Shown: piece after piece, positions 23,929-36,255 of the stretch | Position numbering within the stretch: position 1 is the stretch's first letter | Layout of the letters: each line of letters starts with the position of its first letter | Assembly: GCA_020747065.1 (NCBI GenBank) | Contig: JAGMVK010000019.1 | Coordinates: 372,001-436,000 of the forward strand | Direction: 5' to 3' | Origin: Cadophora sp. MPI-SDFR-AT-0126 | Taxonomy: Eukaryota; Ascomycota; Leotiomycetes; Helotiales; Ploettnerulaceae | DNA: 64,000 bases | Translations under genes and position numbers: made by a program | Notes under the pieces: generated by a model | Database searches by the model: none | What the model was told of the DNA's origin: nothing | The model's input: only the letters and a program-made list of their open reading frames with translations

Positions 23929-25652
23929 GGGGCAAGCAGCGTGTGCAGCTTCAAGAATTCAAAAATTAATTGTCAATTACCAACTTCCTTCCCTATTCCA
24001 AAGTCTGCTAGACATGCTCGCCCCTATCTAACTCACGTTTTGTCGCCCACCTTGCTCAGAAGAGATCTCACTTCGAGGTCCATTTGCAACACCAAGAAAA
24101 ACTGTATATCATAGTCGAAGAGGTTATGCTCTAGGATGTGCATATTCCGAAATAACTGTCCTCACTACAACACATAGCATCATTAGTGCAAGCTATGTCG
24201 CATTAGTCATTTAAGCCCATCAATTCCCCATCAAATCCGTGAACTCACGAAGGTTATCCGGCTTGCATGGATTGAATAACTCCGGGACAAGGACTACAGC
24301 AGCATTTCAGCAACTGGGCATTTCTCATATCAAGACTAGCGCTTGCTCAGAAACCTACAGTTTTGATGAGCCACTTCCCCGTCCACTCATTGCGTGACCT
24401 GCAGGTTCCGAATGATGGCACTGGAACCTGTACGATGAGGTATAGCAATAGCCAAAGAGAAGATGGTATTGATTGTAGGGAACGTCGCTCGAGAAAGTAG
24501 CATTTTCACAAAGGTGGGTTTCAGAGGTGGTGATTATGGTGGTGATATCTGTGGGACCGGCAAGGCACGAGAAGTGAAGGATGGCGGCGCAGGTGGGAAG
24601 GACTCTGACTGAGAGGCCCAGTCCGCGGTCCATAACAGAACCCAAGACTTTCGATATCAGGAAATGCTTAACTGACGTCGTAAACCACCCAAAAATACTG
24701 AGGGCGAGCGTTGCTCTAATTCACGGTGCTTTTGATCAGTTCTTCATTTTCGATCTCAACGGTCTACAGATTGACGAGTCTCAGAAACGTTCATGTCGAC
24801 TCAATATAAAACAAGATCATGACTCATGAGAGCGAAAGATCTTCTTCGGTAATAGAAAAGCTATTGCTGAGGTACAGTACCTATCAGAATAAAAGCTGTA
24901 CATCACGTGGTGTTTACTTTGAATCAGCAGTTGCGATTTTTATAGGGACAATCCTCATTCGCATGAAATCAAACCTAAAATTAGTTTCCAACTACACGTA
25001 AGAACGACATCAAAGTTTGAAAAGACTCGAACACCCTAACCTTAACATGCTCTCCTCTCATGTCTATCAAACCCAAAACCAATAACTTCACACCGCACAA
25101 ACAGGAACACAATTCCTCGCCTATCTCGGGGCACAACAGCCAGGCAACCACATGTCACCGTGACGGCTGCACCTACAATCAAGTCTCACCTGCAACCTTC
25201 CACATCTCGATCCGTCGCCCGCCAGCAAGATCGAAGCGATCTCAAGTCTCAGGCATCGACAGGTAGTCTCAGGTTTTAGGTATGCGGTGATATGGCGGGT
25301 GTGCGGTGCTGTGCTGTTAGATGGCGCTGAGCATGCTTTGAGGCATTGAACCGAGTCTTAAGTGACACTATGCACAAACACTGAGGAGTGTATGGACTAC
25401 AGAGGAGTCTTATTACGACTTTGAATGAGTTACAGATGCCCATCCAGCTGCTCACTCAGCCTATCGATTGGTCATGCAGCACCAAGCCCAGAATGCAATA
25501 GTTTCCGAACTTAGGCACGGGTACATGAGAAATATCGTATAATTGAATAGCCCATGGCAATAACCAAATGACAAATGGCAAAATCAATATGATAGAAATC
25601 AAAGCATTTGGGTTCTCACAGCACCAACGAATGCATTTGCTCCCCTTCCAAT

Positions 25653-28600
25653 TCATCTCGCCCTCCCGCTCCTCTGGCCCATATACCTGCTAGTCTGGAA
25701 ATACGCCATGAAGTTCCCATTATCAACAGGTACATATGTCGGTGTCCGAACGACAGTTGCGACTTCTCTTGGCATGATCTCTGACCGTCCCCCCTCTTCA
25801 TCTCTGCTATCTGCCTCGTTCCCTTTCTGTTCGCGATTTTCAATGTCTTTGTCAGGCATTACTTCGTGTCTGGCGACGTGGTTGGGATGGCTTTGGTCAT
25901 CTTTGTCGTGATACGTCTCTGACAGAGCGGTATCTGACAAATGTGTGGCTGAGGGTGGGAACTGGTTGTCTCGTATGGTTGAGTTGCTGTAGTTGCTTGC
26001 ATGGGTGATCGAGTGTCGGCCAGGAGATGGTCCAGAGGAAGACTGTAAGTTCGCTGTATGATGAGCTTGGAAAGGTCGGACATCTGGTAAGTACTGTCGC
26101 TGATTACTACTCCCCTGGACTCGATCGATCTGGGATCGAGCGAACTGTGGAGGTGGAGTCGCCGTTGAATATGGCTCTTGTCTCTGCTGCTGCATAGCAA
26201 TGGAGGCATGAGATCGGCATTGATGTTGAAAAGTTACATCTCCATCGTCATCATCGGAGACAAGACTGATATAAAGAGGAGACTGCTTGCGCATCGGTCT
26301 AGATGGTAATTTCGTTCGATGCCTCTTTCGCTTCCAGGAATTGCGAGACGGGATCCTCGATATCACAGAGGCAGATATCACTTCTATTTCACTGTCTGCA
26401 CCTCCATCGCTTTCAGGATCCGGGATATATCCAGGTTCGGCCTGCCCAAGACCTTCTCTTGCGACTTGCTGCAGCTTATTTAGCGCCGTCGTACGGTTCG
26501 AAGTATTTTGCTCGTATGTTTCATGGGATTCCTTGGCACTAACACAATGAGTCGTCCAACCCGCTGATGATATCTTAGACGCTCGTGGCGACTTCTTGCT
26601 TTTCTCGTCCTGCATGCTTGATATTTCTTGAATTGCTGCGTGCGGCCGCTTTTGTAATTTGGCTTTGTAGACGCTGCTTGAAGTTGTCGCAGTTTTTACA
26701 GTAGGCTCTGGAGCCGATTCCAGGTCCATAAAAGGCATGAGATCAAGAGACATCATGAAATTGCATGTCCATTCTGTGAGACCACTCTCATCATCTGAGG
26801 AGTCCACAGCGTGACCGGGCGATGGTGCTGTATTCTTTGCACACACGCCGCGGCCTGTTGATCTACGAATCGTTTTTTGTTTAGCAGTACTCGAAGGTCT
26901 ACTTGCAAGACTGATGCCTCTGCTCTTGTTGAGCTCTGGCACATCAGCTTTAGAACGGACATTTGCTCGATAGACTGTAGGATCATTCGCAAACCATGCA
27001 TCACGAAGCGACAAGCCCAACGCGAGAGAGACATTGCGATTGACACTGTTTCCCAATATCTTCCATACGTCGCTCGGGCTCCCAAGAAATACTTCGTCTT
27101 CAGGCGCACCCTGGATACGACGTCCTTCCATAGCGGTGAACATTCGCTGGTCATCCCAATGGATACCCGAACCCATTATGATGTCCCCGGGACTCACGGC
27201 CACTGTCATGCATGGGAATATACCTTTCGGGTCGACTCGGGTATATGCTCTGGACTGGGGCTTATACAAAGCTAAGAAGTGCAAACCGTTAGTGCTTGCT
27301 CCAGATAGCATTCAAATAAACGTAGTATGATATATTGGGTTTCTGGGTGGCTCGATGACTTGCCTCTCATCGTCCCATCCTCCTTGTACATTGGAGGGAA
27401 CCTTTGCCGCTCCTCAGCACTCATCGGACCCCTACCTTCATTCCAAGCTTTGAAGAAGTTCATGCCTCGCGGTTGTATTGGAATGGCTTCAATCCGCCCC
27501 CTCAACTGCTCAGTGAGAGTTCCAGCCATGACATGGTCAGGAAACGGAATGCATTGATATGTTGCTCCATCGCCTAGCGCAGGAAGATCCGACATGCATT
27601 CCTCCAAATTCACCCATTCAAAAGGGGTCAGTCCGCTTCTCCTTACGCCAAACGCCTGTCCATTCGCAAGCTTGCCGAGGCCACGGCACAACGCATTGGG
27701 AGGATGAGAATGCGATAGCTCTGGATACTCTATTGGCTTTAGACCTGGTACTGCGAAGGTCAAGAAAAGTCGACCACGAGACTGAGGACTGCCAAAACTC
27801 CATGCATCAAGCACGCTGAGTTGGACCTGATATCCCAATCCAACGATGGAGCAGATCAACTGGGACATGACATCTTCATCACGGCCACGGCCGCTCTTGG
27901 CCATGCTAAGAACGTTTTCTAGAATGCCATATTTCGGACGATAGAAATCAATGTATGCTGCTACAGAAGCTATCAATGACTGATTTTTCAGGCCCTTCTC
28001 GTTGTTTGGCTCGTTATTCAGATTACTGAATCCTTGACATGGACTACCTGCTGAGATGAAGTCCACCTCGCCTGGAAGGGGTACAAGATCCGAATCCTTG
28101 GGATTTCCTTTCATTGCTTGGGTGAGCATGTCGTTCACTGATCCGTAGAATAACTTCGTGGGGTCGGACTCGTGAACGTTAGCGTTGTAGGTATGGATCG
28201 CGTTCTTGTCGATGTCTACGGCCCATCTGTTGCGCACAGCTCCACCCTCCTCCAGACCCCGGCCGAAGTTACCACCTCCACAGAACAGATCCAACCCATT
28301 GAGCACACTTCGAGTTGGAGGGTCGAGGGGATTGAAACCTTGGATCAGGCTTCCGGGGATGGCCGAGCCCACCGCTATTAGTGACTTCATGCCATGCTTT
28401 TCGACTAAGCGAGTAGTGATGTAGAAGGCATTCCCATTTCCCTTTCTGTTGTAGGGTGCTGGTATCGTCTGATTGCGAACATCAGACTGACTATAGAAGC
28501 GAACGAGGCAGGCTCGTTGGACTTTGTGTGCTGGCACTTTTTCAAACTCATCTGTGTAGACAAGCTCATTCTTCGCGCCACTTTTGTCGACTTCCTCTCT

Positions 28601-30742
28601 CCTGAGCAGACGCCTGAGGACAGCGATTTGCTTCACGCCATCAGTGATGTATCCATCAATCTCAAACGGCTCCAATTCGTGTTTGGACTTGCAGCGTGGT
28701 GGAACTAGAACAGTACTTCCGATTGGGTACAAGGGCTCTAATTTGCTAGGAGCCATGTTCGGCTGGCCTCGGAGGTGCTCACATGTCTTGTGCTGCTCTT
28801 GAAGCGTGACAAACCGCTCATTTTCAAGATACGTTTGACGAATGAAGTGGCTTTGGTCTGATTTTGACGGTTGCCCGTACCACCTTACAGGCACAATTGC
28901 CAGCACTTCATCTGCTGCGATCCTTGTTCTCAAACAAGTGCAGTTGTCAGACATGAATAGCTCCTTGGGGTGTGGATACTTCATCTTCGCACACGATGTA
29001 TCAGATGGCCTGTAGAGCCACAAGACATCGTATGTTGGTGCGTGGTCTCTCAGGGAATGGACTTTTTGGACAAAGACATACCAACAGTCATCCGCCTCTT
29101 TCCATCTGCTGATCTCATCTTTCCAGACGGACTGGCTGCCATCTTTGGTGACGGAAAGCACATCGCCAACTTTGATATCTTGGGTCAGTGTTGATTGCGC
29201 AATTGAGGGGCTGATAGACGGATCTGTAACAGTTCTCACTGTCGTTGTCACAGGGCGGCTGCGTAGTGGCACTTTTTCCGAAAGTGAGATATCCAGAACC
29301 CTCTGCTGCGAATTCATTTGAATAGAATCAGCCGAGTTCATAGACGAATAGCCTCGCGTTGAAGGGAAGGATGCCGAAGAGAGAACTTTCAAGTGGCGGC
29401 CAAATCGTAGATCCTTGAAACACTCGTAAACATATTCGGTGACAATGGTTTTCTGTTCTTCGATTTCTTGTAGTGGAATAATGTCTTGTGACATGACTTC
29501 TCTCCAAATAGGGTGTGATTTGAGTTCCGGATTGATACCCAGACTCTCCGAGAACAGAAATGCGATGTTAACAGAAACTGCAGACCTGAAATCTTCTTTG
29601 TTGTATCTCTTATACCACTTGCGGAATGCTGGTGATGTTGAATGAATGTTCTTCAGCCATTGATAGAAATCCTTTCGAAACCTGTGCAACGAGACAGGGT
29701 CCTCGGAAGCCTGGAGGTAGTCAACAAAATGCTTTGCGAAGTCTGCCAGCCAGAGAAACTCATGGTGGAACCGCGCATATTCAGCTGAAGGTCTTCCTAA
29801 ACGATAAAACACGTCGGTATCGGTATTCATTTCAGACTGAATCCAGGTATGAGATCCAACTTCGTGGAGGTCCTCTCCAAAATTTCCAATAGATAGTACT
29901 TTCAATGGTATAGCCTGGACGTAATGGCGTGTTGTACCCAGGCTTAATATTCCATCGAACAAATATCTCATATTGTTGGATCTTATCCCCAAGTGTTGGA
30001 GTCCTCTCATCGAAAATGGTTGAAACTTGTTGTGAGGAAGATATATCGAGAATTCGGACAACTCAAACTCAATGAAACCATTGCCATTAAGTGAAAGACA
30101 GGACGCAGCAGATTCGCTGCTTCGCTTGTCCATATGAATGCGAGCATGACATTGTAACAGATTATTAACCGCAAATGTCTCTGCAGATGGCGATATCGGA
30201 GGAATGAAATTGCCTTCTTTAGATTTTGGCTTGATCGATTGCGCCGGTCGAATTTTGGGGCAAGGAATCTCTGGAGGCCGCTCCACGTTTGTTTTGTGGC
30301 CACGAACTCGAGCGGCTTCTTCCTTCTTATAAGATGGCACCATGCGAATCTCCCCATCTTTCTCATATTCCGACAGCCCAGATATATCAGAGAGCTCAGA
30401 TAGGTCACTCGTGTCTTGATCCTCATTCACAAACACTGTCCGTGTGTCGAGACTTGCTTGTGGTCCACGCCTTTGTGGTGGCTGATCATCCTTGCGGCAT
30501 TCCAATTCAGACACGGTTGAGAGACCTGTTGAGTTTCTACGGAGAAAACCCGCAGTCGTATTATCTTCAAGAGATACGAATGAAGCATGTGCCGATTGGA
30601 ATGGCGCCTCTTGAGAATGTCTCTGGGGCCCAGCATCACGTTCGTCCCATTCTGTGATGCGGCCCTTAAATTCGTCAGCATATCGAGCAGCAGCTTGGAG
30701 CTCGCAGTATTGCAAGCCGTTGTCGCTGTTTACGAGTTCCAT
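25653..30742 (-). CDS. dim-2: DIM-2-type DNA (cytosine-5) methyltransferase
   Basis: Exons 27364-30742 and 25653-27271 give 1665 residues (4998 nt, in frame). After a disordered N-terminus comes a replication-foci-like region (about 220-380, FIEFELSEFSIYLPHN). A BAH domain lies at about 520-655 (IKVGDVLSVTKDG to CTCLRTR). The C5-methyltransferase starts near 813: LDLFCGGGNFGRGLEEGG binds S-adenosylmethionine, SPCQGFS (about 900) holds the catalytic Cys, ENV is near 942, and QSRGRLFL follows. The second exon gives GSGIHWDDQRMFTAMEGRR, the QG segment, and GNSVNRNVSLALGLSLRDAW. A disordered tail of over 400 residues follows. In Neurospora DIM-2 methylates RIP-mutated DNA after H3K9 methylation. 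The exons join over a 92-bp intron whose only frame-consistent donor is GC (GCAAGT), with a CTAAC branch site and TAG acceptor. Other in-frame introns cannot be excluded. Confidence 0.93.
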
Positions 30743-32511
30743 GCCATGTTGGTTGTGTACTGATAAATGTCAGCGAGTGACCCGTCGAATTTATCAAAAT
30801 AAGTACCCAATGTTGCTGGCGGCATATCAGCTTTTGCGGAGCCTTTGTGCTTCGCCCACGGATCAATGGGCTATGGTTCAGAAATCGCTGAGACGGTCGC
30901 AAAAATCTAGCCATCTGCTTCTGTTTTAAGTACTTGAAAGGCAACTCGTAGATACATATCCCACAGCAATCATGATACCGTGATGTCCAATACATCGAAG
31001 CTATTTTTGAAATAATGGAACAAAGAATGCTAGCTGGTCAGATTTGCCCAGAAAATGTTGTGAGTATGCGCAGAAGTTGACTGTCCGCATTTAGAAGGAA
31101 TGAAAAACCAACAAAGAAAATCCCGTCAAGGGTCGAGAAAATCACATTCCTAACTCAGAATGACATTTTTCAAGGAGGCCACAGGACGGAATTCCTTCCG
31201 ATGTGATTGAAACGTAAATATCCAAATTGCGATCGCTTTCAGAGATGAGTTTGTAGGTTTAAAAATTCGAAACGAGAAGAACTTTGAGGATCTATCCCGA
31301 TCACTTCTCCTAGGTCACGAGCTCTTCCGAGGCTAAGTTGGCGATGTGGTTGTGCTTAGACTATGAAATTCCAGCGCGTTACTGATTTTCTCTCCTCTGC
31401 AATGAGGCCAGTAAAAGAACTTCCTTTCCGAGACCAGGGGCGTTCGGTGAGCTTCTCGGTCCACGATAGTCGTTCTTCAATGATTGCCGTTCTCTCTCAC
31501 AGCTTTCTTTTCCTGCTCGATGACGGCTCGAATGAGCTGGTCCAATCTATAAGTTGAGTCATGTGCTCTGCCAAAGGAGCATCAACTGCTGTGATTCATG
31601 ACCGAGGCGATTCTAAGACGATCGACAGGACCGTCCCTTTTGAGTACCTGCGGAATTTGATTGAGAAAAACATGATTCAGCTGGACAAATGTGATGCTTT
31701 TATAATATTCACAACCACAGATAATTAGCAAAAAGCGATCCTGCCTAATTATGGAGAATGAATAAAGCTTGAAGTCAACTAGAGACACTCTAAAACGATG
31801 ATACGCCACTGACGTGGGGATCGATCGCAAGAGCCTCAAACGAATGGAGTGTACATGTGTTTCTGCTAAAAAGGGTTTGACAATATGGATTTAAATGAAC
31901 ATATGGATTGCTCCTGTCCCTTCCAGGAGTCCGACTTTGGCCTCTAAGTTTCTATGAGACCAGAGCACCACAGCCAGTCACTGACTCAACTTATAAGAGG
32001 TGGTGACCTTCTTCTGGCGTCTCAATCACTACGATTGGCTATGTAGAACATTCCTGGGACAATCCGAAGAATGAGGTAAGCTGGTTCCTCGAAGCCACTG
32101 GAAGGAGGATTGAATGAATGATGGTTGCTTTGAGAAGAGCAAGGTGGACGAACCAAGAAAGCGATTTGATGACTCTCCAAATTGCGCTAGTCCTAGGGCA
32201 GATTAGACTAGCCTCGCGCCGCCCAAGGGACTCGTCTTCGTCATTATGCGTGCGATCGAGGTCTGACTCCGACCAAAACAAACCAGATATCACTTTCTAC
32301 AACATCAACATCTACAGCTTGCGATCTGAATCAAACATGAACACAACGATTATTTTTCCTCGGCAGATCGCTACCACCACATCGTATGTAGCTTTTCCGA
32401 TCCGCGATGCTGAGACAGAAAGGCTAACCTGTCCGTCCCTTCGCAGAATCGAACTCCCAATTCTCCAAACACTCTACACCTCACAATCAAGCCTAGGCTC
32501 AAATTCATAGC
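30743..32511. other. Divergent intergenic region, dim-2 and NYN gene
   Basis: About 1.8 kb between divergent starts. ORFs of 60-130 codons (for example 31363-31557 and 32118-32510) lack motifs. An upstream exon of dim-2 at about 30820-30930 was considered, but the phases do not match. Confidence 0.35.
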
Positions 32512-34029
32512 ATGGACTCAGACTCGGATAGTCAAGATGATAGCCTGTGGAACTTCCGGCTCGCTCGCAAATTCAATCGTGCTTTTGGTTCGGGTTCAGA
32601 ATCAGCCCCCGCCACCCCGCCCGCCGGGGTTCCCGACCCCTCTCTCTACAATCCAAAATCAGATGTTCCAAAGAATCTAGGAGACTTTGATCGCTTATTC
32701 CTATTCTGTGGAAAGCCAATCGGTGTGCCACCTCCTGAAGTACGCAGACTTTCTACTGGTTCGTCCTCGTCAACGTCCCACCCATCCAACGAATCTACAG
32801 AACCCACCTCAGGAGGCGATGAAGATGGATTACAAGTTGGAACGGTTTCTGATCTCAAAGTAAAAGGAGTTCGCTGGCATGACCAGGTTCCTGCAACAGC
32901 TGCCCTGAAAAAGGAGCGGTCATATATCAAAGCTACGACTGATGAATCCGACACTGCACTTGGTTCTCCATTTATACTGGTGAACTCTGATATTAGCGAC
33001 CAGGAATCAGACACCGAGGATGATGAAGCAGTCCCGGATTCTGCTCTCAGTCCCTCTAAGCCGTCCTCTGTGGCACGCTCGATTCATCCTTCATCACTGA
33101 GGCCAACTCTCGTCCCAGCATCCGTGAGACTCTTTGAATTCATTCCACCTCCAATACCACAATTATACCTCGACCCATCGATTGTTCAGCCGATATGGAC
33201 GCTTACAGTAAAAGATCAAAAGGCTAAACTCATCAAAAAGCTTGCTAAACAATTCTCGCAAGAGACCAATATTACCAAAGCATTGTCTCAATTGGGTACC
33301 ACTGATCCTAATGGGATACATGTTTTTGTCGACTTGTCGAACATCATAATCGGTTTCTTCAACAGGCTAAAATTCGACCGAAGAATTCCATCAGCGGCGC
33401 GCATCAAGCAACCGCCGTTTGCTTTTCACTCTTTGGCTATCATACTCGAAAGGGGTCGAAGTGTAGCCAGGCGTGTGGTCGTTGGCTCGACTATAAGCAG
33501 TCTCTACAACCAACAGTTCAAAAAGCCAATTCACATCGATGACGCTGAAAAATGCAACTACGAGATGAACATTCTGGAACGAGTTTCCAAACCTCAACAA
33601 GTCACGCCAAGGAAGAAGAAGCACGGAACTGGCTCTGGCTATGTTACCTCTGGATACTCGAGTGCCTCCGAATCGGCATCTATTCGACTGGCTATGCAAG
33701 AACAAGCTGTGGACGAAATTCTGCAGATGAAGATCCTGGAAAGTCTGGTAGACACCGAGAGCCCTTCTACTATTGTTCTTGCTAGCGGCGATGCTGCTGA
33801 AGCAGAATACTCAGGTGGTTTCTTGACGAATGTTGAGCGGGCTTTAAAAAAGGGTTGGAAAGTGGAGGTCGTCGCTTGGTCACAAGGCTTGAGCCACGAA
33901 TATCGGCGGAAGGAATTCCTGAAAAGATGGGAATCTAACTTCAAGTTCATCAACCTGGACGACTATGTGGAGGAAATGTTTGCTGTTTACATTCAGAAGT
34001 ACAAGTACTCAGCAGGCGTGGGTCAATAG
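32512..34029 (+). CDS. NYN-domain protein (PIN-like RNase fold)
   Basis: A single exon of 505 residues. The N-terminal half is acidic and Ser-rich, with SDQESDTEDDEAVPDS. The NYN domain starts near residue 265 with IHVFVDLSNIIIGFFNRLKF, whose Asp is the first acidic site. It continues through GRSVARRVVVGS and SPSTIVLASGDAAEAEYSGG, the second acidic site, to GWKVEVVAWSQGLS. A segment of about 80 residues with a basic linker (TPRKKKHG) is inserted in the domain. NYN domains share the PIN nuclease fold and act on RNA in other proteins; substrate and role here are unknown. The start is the first Met after an in-frame stop, two bases upstream. Confidence 0.85.
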   Translation: MDSDSDSQDDSLWNFRLARKFNRAFGSGSESAPATPPAGVPDPSLYNPKSDVPKNLGDFDRLFLFCGKPIGVPPPEVRRLSTGSSSSTSHPSNESTEPTSGGDEDGLQVGTVSDLKVKGVRWHDQVPATAALKKERSYIKATTDESDTALGSPFILVNSDISDQESDTEDDEAVPDSALSPSKPSSVARSIHPSSLRPTLVPASVRLFEFIPPPIPQLYLDPSIVQPIWTLTVKDQKAKLIKKLAKQFSQETNITKALSQLGTTDPNGIHVFVDLSNIIIGFFNRLKFDRRIPSAARIKQPPFAFHSLAIILERGRSVARRVVVGSTISSLYNQQFKKPIHIDDAEKCNYEMNILERVSKPQQVTPRKKKHGTGSGYVTSGYSSASESASIRLAMQEQAVDEILQMKILESLVDTESPSTIVLASGDAAEAEYSGGFLTNVERALKKGWKVEVVAWSQGLSHEYRRKEFLKRWESNFKFINLDDYVEEMFAVYIQKYKYSAGVGQ

Positions 34030-34571
34030 AGCAGAATGTGATCTCGGTTCGCATTGGCATGGGTCTATGGCGTTATTTTTGGGTGGACAAGAATGATCAT
34101 ATGTCTTGGTATTTATAACGATGGGATGGACTCAGGTGGGCAGGCGTCTTCAGCATCAGCATTACGGTGAGGTATAGCGTGGGCACTCATATGGTTTTAG
34201 AAGCGAGCGAGACCATGTTCTTTTTATTGCATTTCAGCACAGCGAGCATAGCGTATTGAACGGACACTGTCCAGACTGAATCTGCAGTTCAGTGTTCCGC
34301 ATTGAAATCTTCAGACTACCATTCGTCCTTTTCGTCATTTTCATCATTTCGTACCGAGGGAGATTTTCGTTATAAACAGATACCGCGACCCAGGGAGCGA
34401 GACAAAAAGGGAAATCACGCTAGTGAGTGTCGTCAACACCTTTTGAAATGTCGGAACGTCACATCCCCTCAACGCCAAAGCTCTAACATGAGTATTTCTG
34501 CCAGCCAAAGCCATATCACGAGTCCACGCCCCCTTTCCGTCCTTTTCGCCTCGTCGCCTGCGCTAAGCGCA

Positions 34572-35792
34572 ATGCTTCAACCACGCACCTTTCCAGTTGG
34601 TATCGGCCTTCTTTTCAGTCTCTTAGTCTTGTTTCTCATCTATTTCCCAAAGCCACGGTCGTTACGAGAATATCCATCCCAATTTATCAGTTCGTATACC
34701 AAGATTACATCTCCAGCTGCGGATACCGACCCCGCAATCAACGAGACATTGGGCTTCGAGAGAGTCTTTGCAATTGGCCTTTCGGAGCGTAGCGACAAGA
34801 GAGACGCTCTCGCGCTCATTAGTAGCTTGACTGGTTTCAAGATTGAATGGATTGAAGGCGTGCGTGGGGGAAGTGTCGTGGACAAAGCGCTGCCATTTGG
34901 AGTTGATCGAGTGAAGCTGTGGGAGAACAATCTGGGATCTTGGAGGGGACACATGAATGCAGTAAGAACGTAAGTATGCTCTACATTACCACAAGTTCTT
35001 ACTAAGTATATCGGCAGAATGGTCGAGCACGATATCGCCACGGCACTCATTATGGAAGATGATATGGACTGGGACGTTCGCCTCAAATCACAATTACAGC
35101 TCATCGCACATGAAACGCGAACTCTGCAGGGCTCCACGACCCCATCAGACTCTCCATATGGTGATGATTGGGACCTAATTTGGCTTGGACACTGCGGTGA
35201 AGTCTTCCCAGAACAACTTGAGGAAAATGCTTCGAAAGCACCAAATTCGCCCGAGTACATCTCCCTTGCGACGAAGTACACTATTCGGGAAGACCCGACA
35301 GTTCCACCTCCTCCCCACACGCGCGGATTCCAAAACTTCACGGAAAGCCCGCACACTCGCTGGGTGCACGTCACAGGAGGCCCTATCTGCACATTTGCTT
35401 ACGCGCTGAGCCTTGAAGGCGCGAGGAAAGTACTATTTGATCTAAGTGTTGATCATTTGGTGGGACCCTTCGACAATGCATTGGCAGGTCTCTGCAGATG
35501 GGGAAGGAAGAAGGAAAGGCTGGGGATGAGGTGCTATAGCGTTACGCCCCCAGTGTTCGTGCATCACAAGGCGAAAGGGTATGTTAGTGGCGATTCGGAT
35601 ATCCAGCTGGTCGGTGGTGGTGAGAAAGGAGAGCTCAGAGCAGTAGGAACTACAGAGAATATCGTCTGGAGTGCCAGGAGAAATGTCAGGGAGCTGTTGA
35701 TGGGAGGAGACATGCATAGCCAGTTTGACGAGGAAGAGGAGCAAGAACAGGGGCCGGAAGAAGAAGACGAAGAAGATGATGAAGAAGACTGA
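34572..35792 (+). CDS. Family 25 glycosyltransferase, type II membrane protein
   Basis: Exons 34572-34969 and 35018-35792 give 390 residues (1173 nt, in frame) across a 48-bp intron with a GTAAGT donor. The N-terminus has a signal anchor (FPVGIGLLFSLLVLFLIYF) after ten residues, which fits a Golgi type II enzyme. The catalytic part starts with RVFAIGLSERSDKRDAL, has ALIMEDDMDWD as the acidic metal/sugar-nucleotide site, and VTGGPICTFAYALSLEGARK further on. The tail is strongly acidic (over 20 Glu/Asp in the last 30 residues). Family 25 includes LPS galactosyltransferases and collagen galactosyltransferases; the acceptor in fungi is unknown. Earlier in-frame Mets at 34488 and 34302 would add 28 or 90 residues. 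I prefer 34572 because the anchor then lies at the N-terminus. Confidence 0.85.
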
Positions 35793-36255
35793 GAGGCAAA
35801 AGAAGGGGAGTCAATTTCTTGCATCTATTTAGCACCAATTTTGGCGGTGTTGGGTTGTATACCCTGCATTAGCTGAGTATGTTCTAGCTTTAACCGCAAT
35901 TTAGACAAACTCACATGCTGAAATATTGCTAAGAAGTCCTCCTATGGAAGCTTAGCTGGCTCCTGGTGTCAGTCAAATATTACTATCCCTGTCAACCTGG
36001 TCAGATATACTGCAATCCTGCTTGCCCAGAAAATGGGCTTGCTGCTATTACACATCAAGCTATATCCTTCCATTATCAGCCAACCAAAGCAAATCGGTAT
36101 TGCCCAATGGAAGGTCACACAGCAGCATCACGTGTAGCCACATGACCAGGGTCTGCAGCACGCCAACCACCCCTCCTTGCCCCTCTTCTCAACCTTCACA
36201 ACCTTCGCTTCAAGATCCAAACCTCACTCCAGCACTTAACTCACCGTCTCCAGTC

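Larger units (their letters stand above)
22163..25652. other. 3.5-kb gene-poor interval
   Basis: Between the DUF3602 gene and the end of dim-2. Apart from the ORF fragments at 22794-23589 and the A/T tract at 23847-23928, I find no supportable gene. Small ORFs at 24355-25266 lack motifs. Confidence 0.4.

Noticed and set aside
30675..30995. Upstream exon for dim-2 (segment starting MARFLRPSQRF)
   Set aside because: The likely donor leaves phase 0 while the acceptor needs one carried base, so it cannot be joined to the dim-2 frame.
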